Source: WQXF01 sp031553615 (lineage in GTDB: Bacteria > Bacillota > Clostridia > Christensenellales > Aristaeellaceae). From it: a stretch of DNA of 64,000 nucleotides. Positions 46,111-54,716 of this stretch are shown here, one piece after another; the stretch's first letter is position 1, and each line of letters starts with the position of its first letter. The notes under the pieces were generated by a model. The model searched no databases and was not told the origin of the DNA. It saw only the letters and a program-made list of their open reading frames with translations. A program made the position numbers and the translations under genes. The stretch is taken from assembly GCA_031553615.1 (NCBI GenBank), contig JAVBLJ010000006.1:1-64000 (forward strand). Reading direction: 5' to 3'.

Positions 46111-49100
46111 CTATTCAAATCCAAAACGAACAAACGAGTAGTCTTTCTGCCAGAAGATTTGTTTGCGCATTTCGGGCGTGATGACCACGGCTTCGCTTTC
46201 GCGATCGGCCCAACTGAAGCGGCCCGTATAGCTGAGCGGGCCTACGGAGTAGAGTTCTCCGCCGGTATGGTGATGGGGCCCGAGCATGTTGCGGTTGCTG
46301 GCGAAGAGCTTGATCGTTAGGGTATTGGAGCCGTGCTGCGTGTAGGGCGCAATGTCCGCGCAATAGGGCCCCCAGAGAAAAGTTTTGACCGGGCTGCCGT
46401 TGACTGCGATCTGCACGAGCGCGGCACGAACCGATCCCAGATCCAACCAGACGCTTTCTGCTTCCGGCGGCACGATGATTTCTTGTGCTAGGGTAAGCGT
46501 ACCGGCAAAGAAGGGCAGGCCCTGGGTGGTAAAATCACCGCCGCTTAGCTGGGAAGGTGCCGCGTCCAGCACAAACGGGCCCGGGGTGGCGACGCTATGC
46601 CGTGGCCCGGGCGCAAAGGCGGTAAGGCTGTGCGCAGAGAAGTCTCCTAGCAGGTAAAGGCTCTCCAGCTCGGTATCGTAGGTCAGCTTGTTGAGCTCTG
46701 TTTCGTACACGTTTTTCCCATATAGCACTTTGTAGACGCGAGGCGCCTGATAAAAGCGGGTGCCAACTTCGATGGTATTTTCGCCGTGCCGGACATGGGG
46801 CAGAATATCCGCGGTGATAAAGGAGATATCTTTGTAAAACGCGTCCTGCGCAAAGGCAACGGAGTGACCATTCACCAGAATTTCTGATTTTTCCGGTTGC
46901 TCCATAACAAGGCACAGGCGTTGCAGCGATTCCGATGGGCAGCGCAAGGCAAACGAAAACCGCTGGCGAACATCGACGACCCGCCGCAAGTCCAGCAGCT
47001 CCTGCATTAGGTGGACAATGGCTTTTGGCTCCTGCCACGTGCCGCCGTCGATCTGATAGGAGCAGGCATCGAGCGTCAACAAGTTATCGTCCATGGCGGC
47101 GATGGTGAAGCTGGCTTGCTGTGGGGCGATGCAGTGGACGGCAAGAGCGGCCGACGGCGGTGCAAATGCGGGTGCCTCGGCGGGCTCGTAGAGCAGTAGC
47201 ATCGCCTCCATGGGCGCGAAAACAAGCGCACAATCAGTGCAGTCCTCACGCGATTGCGTGGGCAATTGTGTGGCGGTCAGGGAATCCATCTCGAGGGCAC
47301 GGATGCTGGCCAGACCGGGCAGCGTGAGCGTCACGACCTGCGGCTCGGTGCGGGAGGTGTTGAGCAGGAGCAGCGCTGTGCCTTGGCCGGGAAGATTCAC
47401 TTGGCAACAGTGGATTGCGGAGGCGTCAGCGCCTTCGGCCCGAATCCAGAGCGGCTTAGACAGGACCCCGGTCAAAGCTTGGTGCAATGCAGCGACGTTC
47501 GCGGCATGCGTCGCCTTGGCGCGCAGGGCGGCCAGGGCAGCATGGGGCCGCCCCTGGCAAGTGGTCGGCCAGCTGCCTAGGTAAATCAACGGTCGGCCCT
47601 CTAGGGCAAAGCGGGTCAGCAGCTCGATCGTTGTCGAATCCAGCGAGAGACAGCTGGGGAGCACCACCGCTTGGTAGGCGCGCTGGCCTACGCCTAGTCG
47701 ACCATCGGGCAGCAGGCGGCCATGACGGGCCAGGATGGCTTCGTCCCCAAAGTGGTAATCGATGTGCGCGCCGCTGAGGAGCTCGCAAGCCGCCATGAAA
47801 TCTTGATCCAGCTGCCGGATTTGGTCGTTGTTTTCCCCGTCATACGCGAGAAAGGCGCTCCGCATAGGGTGGATCATCAATACATCCACCGCCTTTTCGC
47901 CCTCGCCCAGCAGTTGCCCCATGCGGGCCAGATAGGTGTTGAAGCGTTCGTACTCGCTATACCAGGTCTGCTGATAAAAGAGGGAGGGAGGATAATCTCG
48001 TTTGCGCGCGCCCTTCAGCGAGTAGCCCTGCAAATGCTGGCACATCACGTTGACGCCGTTGAGGTATTGCCACATGGCGATCCAGCGCATCTCGGCAAAA
48101 TTGATATCCCAGCCGCTTAAGGCGTAGCTTTCGGTGAGGACGCGTCGAGTGCCTAGCTGCTCGGCTACCGAACCCACCTGCTTGGGGATGCGAGAATCGC
48201 CGATGTTGCGGCGCAAGGAGTCGACGCCCGGCATGTGCATGAATTCATAAAAGGGCATGCTGCCGCCGGTGCCGGTCATTTGGCTGTAAAGGCTTTCCTC
48301 CATCATCATGTGACCGGTTAGCTGGCAATCGTGGGCGGTACACCAATCGAAAATTTGCTTCATGTAGGCGGCCACAAACAGCTCGTTGACCAAGGCCCAG
48401 AAATCGTACCGCACGGCCTGATGCCCAGCGCAGGGCAGATAAAGCGCGGGAAGCACCGTCAGCAGGTCGTAGCCATAGCGGGCGGAGAAAGCATCGGGCA
48501 GCAGATAGGACCAGGGGATTGGCCCTTCGGATAGGCGGGGCTCATCGGTGAAGAACCCGGTCAGCCCGCCCGGCCCCAGTGGAAAGCGGGCGGCATATGC
48601 CTCGTGCGTGGCATCGATAAAAGCCCGAACCGCTTTTTCGTTTAGCACGTCAATGTAGTGGGGCGAGTGAGAGTGCGTCATTTCCACAAAGCTGGTGTAT
48701 TGGACGTCCAAGCGCCGGGCAGCCACCGGCACAATCTCCGCGTCGCCGGATGTGCAGGCGAAGACGCCCAGCGAGGTTTCCACGGAAGCTGCATCTTCAG
48801 GGCGATCCAGGCGACGCCAACGCAGCCCCCGGGCGTACACCCAATCGCCTAAGGCGGTAACCTTTCCTCCGGCAAAGCCGCTGGGCCAGCCTTCTTCATC
48901 GTAAACCCAAGGGGCGAGCCCGGCGGACTGCCCGGCCTCGATGCCGGTGCGAATGCTATCGAACCAGGGCTGCTCCAGGTATTCGGTGATGAGGCCGCTA
49001 CGGGCATGCATGAAATAGCCACCCACGCCGCTGTGCTCCATCAGCGCCACCTGACGGCGCAGTTCGTCGCCGGAGAGGCGGTCGTTCCAAGACCAGAACG

Positions 49101-49173
49101 GGATGGGGCGATAAGCCGGTTTGGGGTCGCGCAACATTTCGGTTACGAGCGCTGTGGTGGGTGTATGTTTCAT
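46111..49173 (-). CDS. GH106-like glycoside hydrolase (alpha-L-rhamnosidase type)
   Basis: 1,020 residues from ATG 49173 (GGAGG 9 nt upstream). The N-terminus YRPIPFWSWNDRLSGDELRR, followed by MEHSGVGGYFMHARSGL and YDEEGWPSGFAGG, is typical of the GH106 rhamnosidase barrel. Later parts are TGFFTDEPRL, VTGTGGSMPFYEF-like HMPG text, and a C-terminal galactose-binding-like sandwich (VWLDLGSVRAALVQIAVNG, FASNRNMLGPHHHTGG). Characterised GH106 enzymes remove alpha-L-rhamnose, including from rhamnogalacturonan II. No signal peptide, so it should act on imported oligosaccharide. It is divergent from the LacI regulator and shares operators with the ABC transporter operon. Exact linkage is not readable. 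Confidence 0.8.
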   Translation of the reverse strand: MKHTPTTALVTEMLRDPKPAYRPIPFWSWNDRLSGDELRRQVALMEHSGVGGYFMHARSGLITEYLEQPWFDSIRTGIEAGQSAGLAPWVYDEEGWPSGFAGGKVTALGDWVYARGLRWRRLDRPEDAASVETSLGVFACTSGDAEIVPVAARRLDVQYTSFVEMTHSHSPHYIDVLNEKAVRAFIDATHEAYAARFPLGPGGLTGFFTDEPRLSEGPIPWSYLLPDAFSARYGYDLLTVLPALYLPCAGHQAVRYDFWALVNELFVAAYMKQIFDWCTAHDCQLTGHMMMEESLYSQMTGTGGSMPFYEFMHMPGVDSLRRNIGDSRIPKQVGSVAEQLGTRRVLTESYALSGWDINFAEMRWIAMWQYLNGVNVMCQHLQGYSLKGARKRDYPPSLFYQQTWYSEYERFNTYLARMGQLLGEGEKAVDVLMIHPMRSAFLAYDGENNDQIRQLDQDFMAACELLSGAHIDYHFGDEAILARHGRLLPDGRLGVGQRAYQAVVLPSCLSLDSTTIELLTRFALEGRPLIYLGSWPTTCQGRPHAALAALRAKATHAANVAALHQALTGVLSKPLWIRAEGADASAIHCCQVNLPGQGTALLLLNTSRTEPQVVTLTLPGLASIRALEMDSLTATQLPTQSREDCTDCALVFAPMEAMLLLYEPAEAPAFAPPSAALAVHCIAPQQASFTIAAMDDNLLTLDACSYQIDGGTWQEPKAIVHLMQELLDLRRVVDVRQRFSFALRCPSESLQRLCLVMEQPEKSEILVNGHSVAFAQDAFYKDISFITADILPHVRHGENTIEVGTRFYQAPRVYKVLYGKNVYETELNKLTYDTELESLYLLGDFSAHSLTAFAPGPRHSVATPGPFVLDAAPSQLSGGDFTTQGLPFFAGTLTLAQEIIVPPEAESVWLDLGSVRAALVQIAVNGSPVKTFLWGPYCADIAPYTQHGSNTLTIKLFASNRNMLGPHHHTGGELYSVGPLSYTGRFSWADRESEAVVITPEMRKQIFWQKDYSFVRFGFE

Positions 49174-49199
49174 TGTGCTTGCCTCCGAAGAAAAATAAC

Positions 49200-49215
49200 T
49201 GATACGATGGTATCA
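49200..49215. promoter_or_regulatory. Inverted repeat TGATAC-N4-GTATCA near the GH106 start point
   Basis: A perfect 6-bp dyad overlapping the expected -10/start region of the GH106 gene. The 8-mer ggtatcat (49209-49216) recurs inverted as atgatacc at 49283-49290. Confidence 0.4.
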
Positions 49216-49235
49216 TTAGCGCTGAAAAACGTCAA
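49207..49235 (-). promoter_or_regulatory. Probable promoter of the GH106 gene
   Basis: Read on the minus strand: TTGACG (49235-49230), 17 bp, TACCAT (49212-49207), about 35 bp before the start codon. The -35 is strong and the -10 weak. Confidence 0.5.
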
Positions 49236-49242
49236 CGCAATG

Positions 49243-49263
49243 TTTACTAAAATTTTAATGAAA
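49243..49263. promoter_or_regulatory. Probable LacI operator 1
   Basis: An AT-rich near-palindrome, TTTACTAAAATTTTAATGAA plus A, with its axis in AAAATTTT. It sits just upstream of the GH106 -35 box and shares the TTTACTAAAA core with the operators at 49298 and 50448-50482. Confidence 0.6.
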
Positions 49264-49297
49264 CATGTGAGGAGTTCGTGAAATGATACCCGACAAA

Positions 49298-49329
49298 GTT
49301 TTAATAAAAAGTGCAATTTTTAGTAAAAC
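49298..49329. promoter_or_regulatory. Probable LacI operator 2 (32-bp imperfect palindrome)
   Basis: GTTTTAATAAAAA on the left is mirrored by TTTTTAGTAAAAC on the right around a TGCA centre. It ends 4 bp before the -35 box of the regulator gene, so the regulator probably controls itself. Confidence 0.65.
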
Positions 49330-49332
49330 GGA

Positions 49333-49361
49333 TTGCTTTCGCGGTCTGTTTCGTGTATTGT
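49333..49361 (+). promoter_or_regulatory. Promoter of the LacI-family regulator
   Basis: TTGCTT (49333-49338), 17 bp, TATTGT (49356-49361), 34 bp before the GTG start. Confidence 0.6.
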
Positions 49362-49394
49362 AAGAACAATAGGAATGCTTTCGGGGGTGTCATT

Positions 49395-50444
49395 GTGTCA
49401 GTTGTAAAAGAGGTGGCGCAAAAGAGCGGCGTTTCGGTTTCGACGGTGTCGCTGGTTATCAACAACAAGCCGGGCATCAGCGCGCAGACCAGGCAGCGCG
49501 TTTTTTCCGCCCTGAAAGCTTTGGGATATCAGGACTATGCGCCGCGCGGCGCAGGGAAGGCCAAGAAGCAGAGCATCCAGTTCGTGCTATACAAAAAGCA
49601 CGGGCAGGTTGTCGCAGACACGCCATTTTTTGCCGATGTGTTGGAGGGCGTGGATGAACAGGTCAAGAAGCACGGCTACACACTCTCGGTTATCTACATC
49701 AATGAAGGCCAGGGCGTGGAGGAACAGATTGGCGGTATCCTGGCCAGCGGCTGCGCGGGCTATATTTTGCTGGCGACCGAAATGACTCACAAGGATATCG
49801 ACATTTTTACCCGCCTGGGCGTGCCGTTTGTGGTGCTGGATAGTTATTTTGAAGAGATTGCCCAGGATATTGTGGTGATAAACAATGTGCAAGGGGCGTT
49901 TTTGGCCACCTGTCATCTATGCGAAATGGGGCACAATGCGATCGGCCACCTCAAGAGCCGGGTGCCGATCAACAATTTCTATGAGCGCAAGGATGGCTAT
50001 AAAAAAGCGCTGAAGTATCGCAAGGTATCCTACAATGCGGAGTACGTGTTTGCGGTGGGCTCGTCGGTTGAAACCGCGTATGCCGATATGAAGCAGCACT
50101 TGGCCAGCGGCCGGAAGCTGCCCAGCGCCTTTTTTGCCGACAACGACATTATTGCCATCGGGGCTGTTCGCGCGCTGCGCGAGGCGGGGGTGCGCATTCC
50201 TCAGGATGTATCGATCGTAGGGTTTGACGATATTCCCATGTGCGAGATGCTGGAGGTGCCGCTCACCACCATTTGCGTGCCCAAGCGATATATCGGTAAG
50301 GTGGCGGTGGATCGGCTGGTGGAAATTCTGGACGGCGGCAGCGAGGCTTGCGTAAAAATCGAGGTGAGCACCGATTTGGTGGAGCGCGCAAGCGTCTGTG
50401 ATGTACGCGAGGGGCTGGAAATCCTCGGCGCCGAAGCCAACTAA
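49395..50444 (+). CDS. LacI-family transcriptional regulator of the sugar locus
   Basis: 349 residues from GTG 49395, behind GGGGGTG; this start puts the DNA-binding domain at the N-terminus (VKEVAQKSGVSVSTVSLVIN, the classic LacI helix-turn-helix, and the hinge-helix Pro-Gly-Ile-Ser part). The ligand domain is of the periplasmic-binding type, with FFADVLEGVDEQVKKHGYTL, LGVPFVVLDSYF and the late GFDDIPMCEMLEVPLTTI. It should bind the AT-rich palindromes at 49243, 49298 and 50448 and respond to the imported sugar or a phosphorylated intermediate. The ligand is unknown. Confidence 0.92.
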   Translation: MSVVKEVAQKSGVSVSTVSLVINNKPGISAQTRQRVFSALKALGYQDYAPRGAGKAKKQSIQFVLYKKHGQVVADTPFFADVLEGVDEQVKKHGYTLSVIYINEGQGVEEQIGGILASGCAGYILLATEMTHKDIDIFTRLGVPFVVLDSYFEEIAQDIVVINNVQGAFLATCHLCEMGHNAIGHLKSRVPINNFYERKDGYKKALKYRKVSYNAEYVFAVGSSVETAYADMKQHLASGRKLPSAFFADNDIIAIGAVRALREAGVRIPQDVSIVGFDDIPMCEMLEVPLTTICVPKRYIGKVAVDRLVEILDGGSEACVKIEVSTDLVERASVCDVREGLEILGAEAN

Positions 50445-50447
50445 AAT

Positions 50448-50482
50448 ATTTTAATAGAATTGATTAAAATATTTACTAAAAC
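50448..50482. promoter_or_regulatory. Probable LacI operator 3 upstream of the ABC operon
   Basis: ATTTTAAT at 50448-50455 and ATTAAAAT at 50463-50470 form a dyad; TTTACTAAAAC follows at once and abuts the -35 box. This resembles the two upstream operators. Confidence 0.6.
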
Positions 50483-50484
50483 AC

Positions 50485-50513
50485 TTGCGCAAGCAATCGA
50501 CTTTATGTATAAT
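50485..50513 (+). promoter_or_regulatory. Promoter of the sugar ABC/catabolic operon
   Basis: TTGCGC (50485-50490), 17 bp, TATAAT (50508-50513). The -35 box lies inside a 10-bp palindrome CTTGCGCAAG (50484-50493). The start codon is 130 bp downstream. Confidence 0.75.
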
Positions 50514-50642
50514 GCAAGTAACTCGGCGGAGCAAGTTGCACAAAAGAGAGTTCGCTTTATTGGTTGAGGCGGGCTCGGTGCTTTGCAGCCGGAACGCGGT
50601 CGCCAGCGCATTTGGCGAAAAAACAATACAGGAGTGAAGGTC

Positions 50643-51875
50643 ATGAAAAAGGTATTCTCTGTTCTCCTGGCGCTGTCGATGGTGTTCGTGCTGCTTTGCG
50701 CCAACGCTACCGCTGCCGATGTCACCACCATCCGCTTCTATGGTTCCGACTCGGAGTACAACCAGAAGATCGTCGCGGGCTTTGAGGCCGCCAATCCGGA
50801 CTTGAAGGTCGAAATCGTCCCGGTCGATTTTGACAACGCCGAGCAGGTCATCAAGACCGGCATCGCCTCTGGCGACCCGGTGGATGTCAGCTTCTTCTGG
50901 GGCACGCAGATCAAGGCCTTTGCGGACAGCGGCATGGCGCTGGATTTGACCCCCTACCTGACCGAGAACAACAACGAATGGAAAGATACCTTCGTGGAGA
51001 CCTATCTCTCCGGCGGACAAATCGGTGACCAGTATTTCGCCATTTCCTATCAGCCGGTCATCGAGACCATCTTCTACAATAAGGACCTGTTTAAGGCCAA
51101 CAACATCGAAGTACCCACCACCTGGGACGAGTACATGGCCGCTTGCGAAAAGTTCAAGGAAGCCGGCGTTTACGGCATTGGCAACTGGAGCGGCCAGAAC
51201 CACCAGCTGATGGAGTTTGCTTATCAGCACATGGCCAATGACGGCCAGCTGGAAGATGCAACCACGGGCAAGCTGGATTTCACCACCATCTCCGGCATCG
51301 GCAAGACGCTGGAAGGCTGGAAGACCGCCTACGACAATGGCTATTGGTATCCCGGCGAGGGCGCGCTGACCTCCACCAAGGATCAGACCCAGGCGGCCTG
51401 GTTCCAGGGCAAGATCGCCACGCTGTTTGACGCGGGCTCCAACGCGGGCACCTATGAGAAGGATTGCACCTTCGAAGTGGGCGCTATGAAGTTCCCGCTG
51501 GTGCAAGAGGGCGGCAAGTATGGTGTGAACGTGGTCACCAACGCGCTGTTCATCCCGGCCAACGCGAAGCACCCGGAAGAAGCGATCCGCTTCATTAAGT
51601 ACTACACCAGCGATGCGGGCATCGCCGAAATCATTGGCAGCGGCCGCCTGCCCTCCACCAAGTCTATGCAGGACAAAGTGGCCAGCCAGCTGATGAAGGA
51701 TCTGCTCGCCACCACCCAGGGCGACAACGTGGTCGGCTACAAGCATCTGCAGAACATCTCCTCCGAGATGAACGCCTATGTACAGAACGACATGATCGGC
51801 GCTGTCTGCACCGGTACCTCGGTGGCTGATATCCTGCAGCAGCTGGAGGATTTCCGCCAGGCGGCGCAGCAGTAA
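50643..51875 (+). CDS. ABC transporter sugar-binding protein (family 1 solute-binding)
   Basis: 410 residues, ATG 50643 (AGGAG upstream). Signal peptide MKKVFSVLLALSMVFVLLCA, with an imperfect lipobox (VLLC) or cleavage at NATAA-D. The mature protein starts with the family pattern TTIRFYGSDSEYNQKIVAGF EAANP-type strand, followed by DVSFFWGTQIKAFADSGMAL and NALFIPANAKHPEEAIRFIK. It captures a sugar or oligosaccharide outside the membrane for the two permeases downstream. A terminator-like hairpin separates it from them, which usually gives excess binding protein. First gene of the induced operon. Confidence 0.92.
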   Translation: MKKVFSVLLALSMVFVLLCANATAADVTTIRFYGSDSEYNQKIVAGFEAANPDLKVEIVPVDFDNAEQVIKTGIASGDPVDVSFFWGTQIKAFADSGMALDLTPYLTENNNEWKDTFVETYLSGGQIGDQYFAISYQPVIETIFYNKDLFKANNIEVPTTWDEYMAACEKFKEAGVYGIGNWSGQNHQLMEFAYQHMANDGQLEDATTGKLDFTTISGIGKTLEGWKTAYDNGYWYPGEGALTSTKDQTQAAWFQGKIATLFDAGSNAGTYEKDCTFEVGAMKFPLVQEGGKYGVNVVTNALFIPANAKHPEEAIRFIKYYTSDAGIAEIIGSGRLPSTKSMQDKVASQLMKDLLATTQGDNVVGYKHLQNISSEMNAYVQNDMIGAVCTGTSVADILQQLEDFRQAAQQ

Positions 51876-51937
51876 GCGACTGTTATTCCACGCATTTGCC
51901 GCGGTATGCAGACGGATGCCATGAATGATCGACGCGG

Positions 51938-51972
51938 GCGGGCAATTCAACCCTGAATTGCCCGCTCTTTTT
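51938..51972 (+). terminator. Intra-operon terminator/attenuator after the binding protein gene
   Basis: GCGGGCAATTCA and TGAATTGCCCGC form a perfect 12-bp stem, then CTCTTTTT. Partial read-through would express permeases at a lower level than the binding protein. Confidence 0.8.
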
Positions 51973-52025
51973 CAAAAAATCTCCCCACCCTGCCTGTGCC
52001 CTGGCGAAAAGGAGTTGACCAGACG

Positions 52026-52943
52026 ATGCAGCAACTGAAATCGCACAACGGCCTCAACCGAAAATACAGGATGGCCGGTCTCCTGTTTCTTTTACCAGCG
52101 ACGCTGATCTACCTTATCTTTGCGATCGTTCCGTTTTTTGATAGTTTTGTTTTGTCCTTCTTTCAGTGGGACGGCTTTGGCCCCCGGACGTTTACGGGCT
52201 TTACCAACTACATCAATGCATTCAAGGACAAGACCTTCCTGATCGCCATCAAGAACAGTGCTTACTTGGGTGTGGCATCGTCGGCGATTAGCGTGGTGGT
52301 AGGCGTGCTGCTGGCGTGGCTGCTGCTGTATGTAGGCCGACGCTGGGGCGCGGCGTTTCGTACCGTGCTCTTTTCGCCCAGCATGATCCCGGCGGTGATT
52401 ACTGCGCTCATCTTTGCCTTTGTATTCGAACCGGATAACGGCATCCTCAACGGTGCTTTGAACGCAATACGCGGTCTCTTTGGCGTTGCACCTGTGCAAA
52501 CCGCCTGGTTGACCAATAAGAATACCGCGCTGTACTGTATTCTGTTTGTCTCGGCCTGGAAGCAGGTCGGCCTGACGATGGTGCTGTGCTTCGCCGGTAT
52601 GCAGGGATTGAATCTTTCCCAGATTGAATCCGCGCGCTTGGACGGCGCGGGGGATTTCAAGATTTTTCAGAAGATTATTCTCCCGCTGATTATGCCCTTT
52701 GTGCAGCTCAGCGCGGTATTCGCGCTGATGAGCGGGCTTAAGATATACGATACGGTGGTGGCGCTGACCGCTGGGGGCCCGGCGAAGAGCACCATCGTCA
52801 TGCCCATGTGGATTCTGCAAAACTCCTTCTCGTTCAATAAGTATGGCTATGGTGCGGCCATGAGCATGATCTTTGTGCTGATCGTGCTGATCGGCATGCT
52901 CGCGGTGAAGGCCGTCGTGCGAGGTGAATCGTATGAACAGTGA
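52026..52943 (+). CDS. ABC sugar permease, MalF/UgpA type
   Basis: 305 residues from ATG 52026 (AAAGGAG about 11 nt upstream). Six membrane helices are visible, starting GLLFLLPATLIYLIFAIVPF. The EAA loop for ATPase contact is ESARLDGAGDFKIFQKIILP, the family consensus. Together with the next gene it forms the membrane channel for the sugar. The ATP-hydrolysing subunit is not in the locus; a shared MsmX-like ATPase elsewhere is likely. Confidence 0.94.
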   Translation: MQQLKSHNGLNRKYRMAGLLFLLPATLIYLIFAIVPFFDSFVLSFFQWDGFGPRTFTGFTNYINAFKDKTFLIAIKNSAYLGVASSAISVVVGVLLAWLLLYVGRRWGAAFRTVLFSPSMIPAVITALIFAFVFEPDNGILNGALNAIRGLFGVAPVQTAWLTNKNTALYCILFVSAWKQVGLTMVLCFAGMQGLNLSQIESARLDGAGDFKIFQKIILPLIMPFVQLSAVFALMSGLKIYDTVVALTAGGPAKSTIVMPMWILQNSFSFNKYGYGAAMSMIFVLIVLIGMLAVKAVVRGESYEQ

Positions 52944-53778
52944 AGTTTTCAAATCCAGCCGAGCGCTGAAGATTTTTGCTTACGTATTGCTATGCATCTC
53001 GACTGTACTGGTCGCTTACCCGATCCTCTTTGTGCTGCTGACCTCCCTGAAGAGCAACAAGGAATTCTTTGTGAACCTCTTCGGTATTCCCCGCACGTTT
53101 GAGTGGGGGAACTACATCAACGCCTGGAACATTGGCAAGCTGGGCAAATACTTTGGCAACAGCGCGCTGGTCTCGGCGGTATCGGTGCTGACCACCTGCC
53201 TGATCGCCACCTTGGGCGGCTATGCGCTGGCCAAGCTGCGCATCCCCAAGGCCAATCTGATCATGTCGGCATTCATGGTGTTTAACTTTGTGCCCGGTAT
53301 CGCGATCTACATTTCGCTGTATTCGATGATGGGTAAAATGCACCTGATGGGCAATTACTTCACGCTGATCTTGCCCTACATCGCGTGGCAAATCCCCTTT
53401 AGCATGTATATTATGAAACAATACTTCGAGACCGTTCCCCAGGAGCTGATCGAGAGCGGGCGCATCGACGGTTGCAACGAGTTCAAAACCTTTGTCCACG
53501 TGATGCTTCCGCTAGTGACTCCGGCGCTGGCAACCATCGTCGTATTTACCTTCATTGGGAACTGGGGTGAGCTCATGTGGGCCAGCATCACCACGGCCTC
53601 CAACGTTGCGATCAAGACGCTGCCGGTGGGGCTGCTGAACTTTAAGACCGAGATGGGCGTGGAATGGGGGCAGTACACCTCCGGCGTTTGCATGGTGACC
53701 ATTCCGCTCATGATTGTCTTTGCGTATTGCCAGAAGTACTTTGTGGCCGGGCTGACAAACGGCGCGGTGAAAGGATGA
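52933..53778 (+). CDS. ABC sugar permease, MalG type
   Basis: 281 residues from ATG 52933, which has GAGGTG 6 nt upstream and overlaps the previous gene by 11 bases. Six helices, with N-terminal YVLLCISTVLVAYPILFVLL and the EAA loop ESGRIDGCNEFKTFVHVMLP. The C-terminal FVAGLTNGAVKG is the standard ending of this family (GLT-GAVKG), which fixes the reading frame. Partner of the preceding permease. Confidence 0.95.
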   Translation: MNSEVFKSSRALKIFAYVLLCISTVLVAYPILFVLLTSLKSNKEFFVNLFGIPRTFEWGNYINAWNIGKLGKYFGNSALVSAVSVLTTCLIATLGGYALAKLRIPKANLIMSAFMVFNFVPGIAIYISLYSMMGKMHLMGNYFTLILPYIAWQIPFSMYIMKQYFETVPQELIESGRIDGCNEFKTFVHVMLPLVTPALATIVVFTFIGNWGELMWASITTASNVAIKTLPVGLLNFKTEMGVEWGQYTSGVCMVTIPLMIVFAYCQKYFVAGLTNGAVKG

Positions 53779-53783
53779 GCCCG

Positions 53784-54701
53784 ATGATTTATGACTGGTA
53801 CAGGTTTCAGGTGCCCGCGGAAAAAATCGTGCGCGTGATTACAAACACCGATGCCAAGAACGAGGCGGACGACCAGTTTGCCATCGTCCAAACCCTGCTC
53901 AGCCCCAAGTTTGACAACGTGGGGCTCATTGCGGCGCACTTTGGCTGCGACCGGGTGACGGATAGCATGGAGCGCAGCTACCGTGAGCTCGAAGTGATTT
54001 TTGATAAGATGGGCTTTGATACGACTGGCCTGCTCTATCGCGGCGCGGCGCGGGCGCTGGAGAACAAGAGCACCCCGCAGCTTTCCGAGGGCGCGGAGCT
54101 GATTGTCCGCGAGGCGATGAAGGATGATCCTCGTCCGCTGTACGTGACATTCATGGGCCCGCTGACCGATCTGGCCAGCGCGTACCTGATGGAGCCGCGC
54201 ATCGCGGGTCGCCTGACCGCGATCTGGATCGGCGGCGGACGCTACCCCAGCGGCGGGCCGGAGTTCAACCTGAGCAACGATATCCATGCCGCCAACGTGG
54301 TTTTTGCCAGCGGGATCGCCCTTTGGCAGGTGCCAAAAAACGTGTATGAAATGATGCCGGTTTCGCTGGCGGAGCTGGAGTACCGGGTTCGCCCCTGCGG
54401 CAAAATCGGTGCGTATTTGTGCGAGCAGCTCCAGGAGCACAGCATGGAACCCATTCCCCGCAAGAGCGCCTTCCGAACCGGCGAAACCTGGGTGCTGGGC
54501 GATAACCCGTCGGTGGGCCTGATACTCTATGAGCATCGCTTTGAGTATAGCCTGATGCCCGCGCCGCTGATCACCCAGGAGATGACCTATGTGCACACCG
54601 GGCTGAACCCGGCGATTCGCGTGTACAACGAAATCGACAGCCGCTTGATTCTGGAGGATATGTATGCAAAGCTGGCGCTATTTGCCCAGAAAAATACGTA
54701 A
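53784..54701 (+). CDS. Nucleoside hydrolase-fold protein (inosine/uridine-preferring family), substrate uncertain
   Basis: 305 residues from ATG 53784 (AAAGGA 8 nt upstream; ATG 53775, overlapping the permease stop, is also possible). The N-terminal Asp cluster VITNTDAKNEADDQFAIVQ is the Ca2+/ribose-binding motif of the family, in a variant with Asn-Thr-Asp for the usual Asp-Thr-Asp. Other family parts are TFMGPLTDLASAY, the sheet IWIGGGRY and EFNLSNDIHAANVVFASG, which supplies the second Asn/Asp ligand. Typical enzymes split ribonucleosides into base and ribose. Here it is translationally tight with a sugar importer and a ketose-phosphate pathway, so a different furanoside is plausible. The fold is sure, the substrate not. 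Confidence 0.85.
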   Translation: MIYDWYRFQVPAEKIVRVITNTDAKNEADDQFAIVQTLLSPKFDNVGLIAAHFGCDRVTDSMERSYRELEVIFDKMGFDTTGLLYRGAARALENKSTPQLSEGAELIVREAMKDDPRPLYVTFMGPLTDLASAYLMEPRIAGRLTAIWIGGGRYPSGGPEFNLSNDIHAANVVFASGIALWQVPKNVYEMMPVSLAELEYRVRPCGKIGAYLCEQLQEHSMEPIPRKSAFRTGETWVLGDNPSVGLILYEHRFEYSLMPAPLITQEMTYVHTGLNPAIRVYNEIDSRLILEDMYAKLALFAQKNT

Positions 54702-54716
54702 GGAGGGCGAAAGAGC

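Noticed and set aside
49222..49236. Possible CcpA cre site (tgaaaaacgtcaacg)
   Set aside because: Spacing is off by one from the cre consensus and the right half is poor.
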